A stretch of DNA of 64,000 bases from Neoceratodus forsteri (Eukaryota; Chordata; Ceratodontiformes; Ceratodontidae): NCBI GenBank assembly GCA_016271365.2, contig JADMNL010000028.1, forward strand, positions 95,697,501 to 95,761,500. The letters are read 5' to 3'. Position numbers and translations under genes: made by a program. Positions 58,501-64,000 of the stretch are shown in pieces (positions within the stretch are counted from its first letter, which is position 1; each line of letters opens with the position of its first letter). The notes beneath the pieces are model-generated. The model did no database searches and was not told where the DNA came from. It saw only the letters and a list, made by a program, of their open reading frames with translations.

Positions 58501-61500
58501 TTTAAAGATCACTAAAACCCAGCATAGCTACTGTGACTGTGTTTTAAACCGTGCCTGAATCCATTATCTGTTTGATAACATAAAGCCTGTAATTACTGTA
58601 AATTTCAATCCTTGCTAAATCTTCACAAACAGTGTTGTTGTATACAGCTCCTCCCCTACCTACCTCTTCTTATAGCTGCCTTTTCTTGCTCCTTGCTGCA
58701 GTGCAGTGCGTGAGGCAAGCAGCACTGTCCCTCCCACAGCCACAAGTCCCCAGCGGAGGCGGAGCACCAGGCGCGAAAGCAGTGCGGTCGGGAGAGCAAG
58801 CAGCACTGCCTTCCCAAAGCCACCGAATCACCCCCGCTGGAGAACGGAGCACCAGAGCACCCAGCAGAGCGGTCAGGAAGGCAAGCAGCACAGCCTCTCC
58901 ACAGCCACCGAATCCCCCCACCTGGAACGTAGCACCAGAGCGCCCAGCAGTGCAGTCATGAGGTAACAGCAGAGCCTTCCCAAAGCCACTGAACCCTCCA
59001 TGGAGAACGGAGCACCAGATCACCCAGTAGTGCAGTCATGAGGGCAACAGCAGAGCCTCCCCAAAGCCAATGAGACCCTCCCGCAGAGAATGGAGCACCA
59101 GGCGCCAGCAGTGCGGTCACAAGGGCAAGCAGCACAGCCCTCCCACAGCCACCAAATCCACCCCGCGGAGAACGGAGCACTAGTGTCGCCCAGCAGCTGC
59201 GGTCACCAGGTAAGCAGCACAGCCTCCCCGCAGCCACCGAATCCCCAGTGGAGAATGGGAGCACCAGACCGCCCAGCAGTGCGGCCGCAAGGGCAAGTAG
59301 CACAGTCCTCACCACAGACACTGAATCCCCTCAGCGGAAAATGGGCACCAGGCGCCCAGCAGTGTGTTTCTGCGAGGGTAAGCAGCACAGCCTCCCAACA
59401 GCCAGTCTACCCCCACGGGAATGGGCACCAGGCGCCCAGCAGTGTGGTCGTGAGGGCAAGCAGCAGAACCCTCCCCACTGCCACTAAGCCCTCCCCATGG
59501 AGAATGGAGCACCAGAGCACCCAGCAGTGCAGTGCAGGACAAGCAGCACAGCCCTCACACAGCCACCTAATTACACCCCACCCGGAGAATGGAGCACTAG
59601 AGCGCCAAGCAGTGCGGTCACCAGGGAAGCAGCACAGCCCTCTCCACAGCCACGAATTCCCCCACGGAGAATGGAGCACCAAACCACCCAGCAGTGCGGT
59701 CGCATGAGGCCAAGCAGCACAGCCCTCCCCACAGACACCGATCCCCGGAGAATGGAGCACCAGAGCGCCAGCAGTGCAGTCGCTAGGGCATGCAGCACAG
59801 CCATCCTTGCAGCCACTGAATCCCTCAGGAGAACAGAGCACCAGAGCACCTAGCAGTGCGGTCCATGAATGCAAGCAGCACAGTCCTCCCCACAGCCACC
59901 GAATCCACCCTGTGGAGAACAGAGCACCACTGCGCCCAGCAGTGTGGTCATGAGGGCAAGCAGCAGAGCCCTCCCCACAGCCACCGACCACCCCTAACGG
60001 AGAACGGAGCAATCAGAGTGCCCAGCAGTGCGGCCATGAGGGCAAGCAGCACTACCCTCCCACAGCTACTGAATCCCCACCATGGAGAATGGAGCACCAG
60101 AGTGCCCAGGTATCAACCCCAGCTACCTCCTGCCTCAGGGAGCTGCACCACAGATTAAACCTGGCGCCTTTTTTGCTTTCCATTGACTGCTGTGCCTTTC
60201 GGTTAGAGTCGAGGAACAGTGCAGATAATTACAGCAGTCTGCCTCCATACCGACAGTGTCATTGCATCTGGGAACAATGCTTGAAAGAATAGAGCTGCAC
60301 AGGAGTTTTTATTTAATGGGAACTGTACGCTGTTTAAAGATCTTTAAACACAGCATAGCTACTGTGACTGTATTTTAAACCGTGCCTGAATCCGTTATCT
60401 GTTTGGTAACATTAAAGCCTGTAATTACTGCAAAATTTACAATCCTTGCTAAATTTTATAACAGTATTGATGTACTAGCTCCTCCTCCCAACCTACCTCT
60501 AAATATAGCTGCCTTTTCTTGTTCCTTGCAGCAGTGCGGTTGCGAGGGCAAGCAGCACAGTCCTCCCCACTGCCACTGAATCCCCCACCGCGGAGAACAG
60601 AGCACCAGAGCGCCCAGCAGTGCTGTCGCTAGGGCAAGCAGCACAGCCCTCCCCATAGCCACCGAATCCCCCCCCCGCAGAGAAGGGAGCACCAGAGCAC
60701 CCAGGTAGCAAGCCCAGCTTCCAGCTGCCTCAGAGAGCTGCACCACAGATTTAAACTTGGCGCCTTTTTGCTTTCCATAGACTGCTGTGCCTTTTCGGTT
60801 TGAGTCGGAGGAGCAGTGCAGATAATTACAGCAGTCTGCCTCCCATACAGACAGTGTAATTGCATCTGGGGAACAGTACTTGTAAGGGGAATAGAGCTGC
60901 ACAGGAGTGTTTTCTTTAATCGGGAACTGTACGCTGTATAAAGATCTTTAAACCCAGCATAGCTACTGTGACTGTATTTTAAATCGTGCCTGAATCCATT
61001 ATCTGTTTCGGTAACCTTAAAGCCTGTAATTACTGCAAAATTTACAATCCTTGCTAAATGTTTAAAACAGTATTGATGTACTAGCTCCTGCTCCCTACCT
61101 ACCTCTACTTGTAGCTGCCTTTTCTTGTTCCTTGCAGCAGTGCGGTCGCGAGGGCAAGCTGCACAGCCCTCCCCACAGCCACTGAATCCCCCCCCATGGA
61201 GAACGGAGCTCCAGAGCGCCCTGCAGTGCGGTCACGAGGCAAGCAGCACAGCCCTCCCACTGCCACCGAATGCCCCCCCTCGTGGAGACTGGAGCACTAG
61301 AGCACCCAGCGCGCGGTCACGCAGGGCAAGCAGCACAGCCTCCCCAGAGCCACCGAATCCCCCATGGAGAAAGGAGCACCAGACCGCCCAGCAGTGCGGT
61401 CACCAGGGAAGCAGCACAGCCCTCCCCACAGCCACAGATCCCCCCAGAGAATGGAACACCAGACCGCCCAGCAGTGTGGTCACAAAGGCAAACATCACAG

Positions 61501-62055
61501 CCCTCCCCAGAGCCACTGAATCCCCCCCTGGCAGAGAACGGAGCCCCAGAGCGCCCAGCAGTGCGGTCATGAGGGCAAGCAGCACAGCCCTCCCCACAGC
61601 CACCGAAGCCCTCCATGCGGAGAATGGAGCACCGGGCGCCCAGCAGTGCAGTCGCAAGGGCAAGCAGCACAGCCCTCCCCACAGCCATCAAATCCCACCC
61701 CCTCCCGGAGAACGGAGCACTAGGGCACCCTGCAGTGCGGTAGCTAGGGCAAGCAGCACAGCCCTTCCCACAGCCACCGAATCCCACCCGCGGAGAATGG
61801 AAGACCAGACCACCCAGCAGTGCGGTCGCAAGAGCAAGCAACACAGTCCTCCCCACAGCCACCGAATCCTCCTCGTGGAGGCAGGGCACCAGAGCGTCCA
61901 GCAGTGTGGTGCAAGGGCAAGCAGCACAGCCCTCCCCACAGCCACGAATCCCCAGAGAACAGGCGCCTGAGTGCCCAGCAGTGCGGTTGCGGGCAAGCAG
62001 CACAGCCTCCCACAGCCAATGAATCCCCGGCAGAGAGCGGAGCACAAGTGCCCAC
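55551..62055 (+). repeat. Macrosatellite segment B3, indel-rich copy of 47045-53890
   Basis: Blocks are 55954-57119, 57548-58278, 58699-60109, 60532-60704 (doublet) and 61138-62055, following the order of the copy 8.2-8.5 kb upstream. Between about 55,250 and 60,500 short deletions are dense even in the spacer (403 bp at 55551-55953). The spacer at 60705-61137 is again a clean 433 bp. The abrupt change suggests a poorly polished stretch. Confidence 0.8.
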
Positions 62056-64000
62056 GTATCAAGCCCAGCTTCCATCTGCCTCAGGGAGCTGCGCCACAGA
62101 TGTAAACTTGGCCTTTTTGCTTTCCATAGACTGCTGTGTCTTTTCGGTTTGAGTCGGAAGAGCAGTGCTGATAATTACAGCGGTCTGCCTCCCGTACCGA
62201 CAGTGTAATTGCATCTGGGGAACAGTTCTTGTAAGTTGAATAGAGCAGCACAGGAGTTTTTATTTAATCGGGAACTGTATGCTGTTTAAAGATCTTTAAA
62301 CCCAGCATAGCTACTGTGACTGTATTTTAAACCGCCCTGAATCCATTATCTGTTTCGTAACCTTAAAGCCTGTAATTACTGCAAAATTTACAATACTTGC
62401 TAAATGTTTATAACAGTATTGATGTACTAGCTCCTGCTCCCTACCTATCTCTAGTTATAGCTGCCTTTTCTTGTTCCTTGCAGCAGATGCGTCATGAGGG
62501 CAAGCACCACAGCCACCCCACACTCATCCCCCACCGTGGAGAAGGAATCACCAGAGCTCCCAGCAGTGCGGTCATGAGGGCAAGCAGCACAGCCCTCCCC
62601 ACAGCCACGAATCCCCTCCCGCGGGAGAATGGAGCACCAGAGCCCCCAGTAGTGCAGTCACGAGGGCAAGCAGCACAGCCTCCCACAGCCACCAAGCCCT
62701 CCCAGGAGAGCGGAGCACCAGAGTGCCCAGCAGTGTGGTCGCAAGGGCAAGCAGCACAGTCATCCCCACAGCCACCGAATCCCACCCCGGAGAACAGAGC
62801 ACTAGAGCACCCAGCAGTGCGTCGCCAGAGCAAGCAGCACAGCCCTCCCACAGCCACCGAATCCCCCACAGAATGGAGCTCCAGACCGCCCAGCAGTCGG
62901 TCGCAGGGCAAGCAGCACAGTCATCCCCAACCACCGATCCCACCCCGGAGAACGGAGCACTAGAGCACTCCAGCAGTGCGGTCGCCAGAGCAAGCAGCAC
63001 AGCCTCCCCCACAGCCACCGAATCCCCCCACAGAATGGAGCTCCAGACCGCCCAGCAGTGCGGTCTCAAGGGAAGCAGCACAATCCTCCCTCAGCCACTG
63101 AATCCCTCCTGTGGAGAACAGAGCACCAGAGAATCCAGCAGTGTGGTTGCAGGGCATGCAGCACAGCCCTCCCACAGCCACTGATCCCCGCAGAGAATGG
63201 AGCACCAGAGCGCCCAGCAGTGCGGTTGCGGGCAAGCAGCACAGCCCCATCCACCGAATCACTCCCTCACGGAGAACTGAGCACCAGAGCACCCAGGTAT
63301 CAAGCCCAGCTTCCAGCTGCCTCAGGAAGCTCGCCACAGATGTAAACTTGCGCCTTTTTGCTTTCCATAGACTGCTGTGCTTTTCGGTTTGAGTCGGAGG
63401 AGCAGTGCAGATAATTACAGCAGTCTGCCTCCCATACCGACAGTGTAATTGCATCTGGGGAACAGTTCTTGTAAGGGGAATAGAGCTGCACAGGAGTTTT
63501 TTATTTAATCGGGAACTGTATGCCGTTTAAAGATCTTTAAACCCAGCATAGCTACTGTGACTGTAATTTAAACCGTGCATGAATCCATCATCTGTTTCAG
63601 TAACCTTAAAGCCTGTAATTACTGCAAAATTTACAATCCTTGCTAAATGTTTCAAACAGTATTGATGTACTAGCTCCTGCTCCCTACCCATCTCTACTTA
63701 TAGCTGCCTTTTCTTGTTCCTTGCAGCAGTGCGGTTGCGAGGGCAAGCAGCACAGCCCTCCTCAAAGCCACCAATCCCCCGTGGAAAGGGGCACCAGTGC
63801 AACCAGTGGTGCAGTCACGAGTGCAAGCAGCACAGCACTCCCACAGCCACTGAATCACCCCGCCCGCGTGAACGGAGCACTTGAGTGCCCAGTAGTGCAG
63901 TCACACGGGCAAGCAGCTCAGCCCTCCCACAGCAAACTCAAGCCCTCCCGAGAGAATGGAGCACCAGAGCGCCAAGCAGTGTAGTCGTAAGGGCAAGCAG
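62056..64000 (+). repeat. Macrosatellite segment, truncated by window end
   Basis: The block 62484-63296 ends with the same variants as 43424-44007 (GGGAAGCAGCACAATCC, then GAGAATCCAGCAG). The block from 63727 repeats 44440 onward (CCTCCTCAAAGCCACCAATC, then CACCAGTGCAACCAG). The array continues beyond the window. Confidence 0.85.

Larger units (their letters stand above)
13007..64000 (+). repeat. Nested macrosatellite: spacer plus minisatellite modules, at least 44, running off the window
   Basis: All copies are head-to-tail in one orientation. Each module is a conserved spacer (most often 433 bp, AT-richer) followed by a block of GC-rich 84-87 bp subrepeats. The first subrepeat is at 13007-13092 and the first spacer at 13093; the last block is still running at 64000. 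Block sizes vary from 90 bp (19241-19330) to about 1.5 kb (33848-35356 and 50424-51935). No foreign insertion interrupts about 51 kb. Both strands carry long open frames because the subrepeat is nearly stop-free in every phase; none is annotated as a gene. Orientation is given as the strand on which the splice-like junctions read. Confidence 0.95.

Noticed and set aside
13007..64000. CRISPR-like alternation of repeats and spacers
   Set aside because: Here the long spacer is itself conserved and the repeats are 84-87 bp in tandem; vertebrate-type retroelements flank the array. It is a nested satellite.

Overview
This window reads as vertebrate non-coding, repeat-dominated DNA. It holds degraded tRNA-derived SINE copies with a CORE/MIR-like body, a decayed APE-type non-LTR retrotransposon (L2/Rex1-like) and long satellite arrays, with no compact gene organisation. 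The repeat mixture would fit an amphibian or another large-genome vertebrate, but the species cannot be fixed from the sequence. No intact host gene was recognised; most open frames are by-products of stop-poor tandem repeats.

Layout. 1-7.9 kb is a patchwork: a minus-strand SINE (about 15-170), a ~200-bp direct repeat (1.15-1.53 kb), a family of fold-back (inverted-repeat) units at 1.87-2.34 kb and 4.15-4.82 kb, a ~143-bp tandem satellite of about 12 copies lying between them (2.40-4.14 kb), an (AT)16 microsatellite, a possible hAT-type terminus, a second SINE (5.40-5.63 kb) and a possible LTR remnant (6.44-7.83 kb). 7.9-11.5 kb is one minus-strand LINE copy: a 2A-like motif, an endonuclease, a linker, a reverse transcriptase with readable catalytic box, a C-terminal segment and a short terminal tandem tail, all broken by frameshifts. 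11.54-13.0 kb is a transition zone. It has CRE-like and TATA/CArG-like motifs, a short ATG ORF holding an isolated copy of the GC-rich subrepeat, a perfect 20-bp palindrome and a ~191-bp direct repeat.

From 13,007 to the window end (at least 51 kb) there is one head-to-tail macrosatellite. Each module pairs a conserved AT-richer spacer (most often 433 bp, 44 copies) with a GC-rich minisatellite block built from 84-87 bp subrepeats (1 to about 18 per block). The junctions look like splice sites: spacers usually begin GT after CAG and end in a pyrimidine-rich tract plus CAG, so the array resembles a massively amplified intron plus minisatellite exon. Modules are organised into higher-order repeats with offsets of about 1.8, 2.4, 8.2-8.5, 19.3 and 21 kb. 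No transposon insertion was seen inside the array.

The most unusual feature is this nested array and its possible origin from the single subrepeat copy near 12.0 kb. Block lengths do not preserve a reading frame, several donor-like GT dinucleotides are lost, and variation concentrates at CpG positions, so the safer reading is methylated satellite DNA derived from, or mimicking, an exon-intron unit. Transcription and splicing cannot be excluded without RNA data. All module coordinates were counted by eye and may be off by a base or two.
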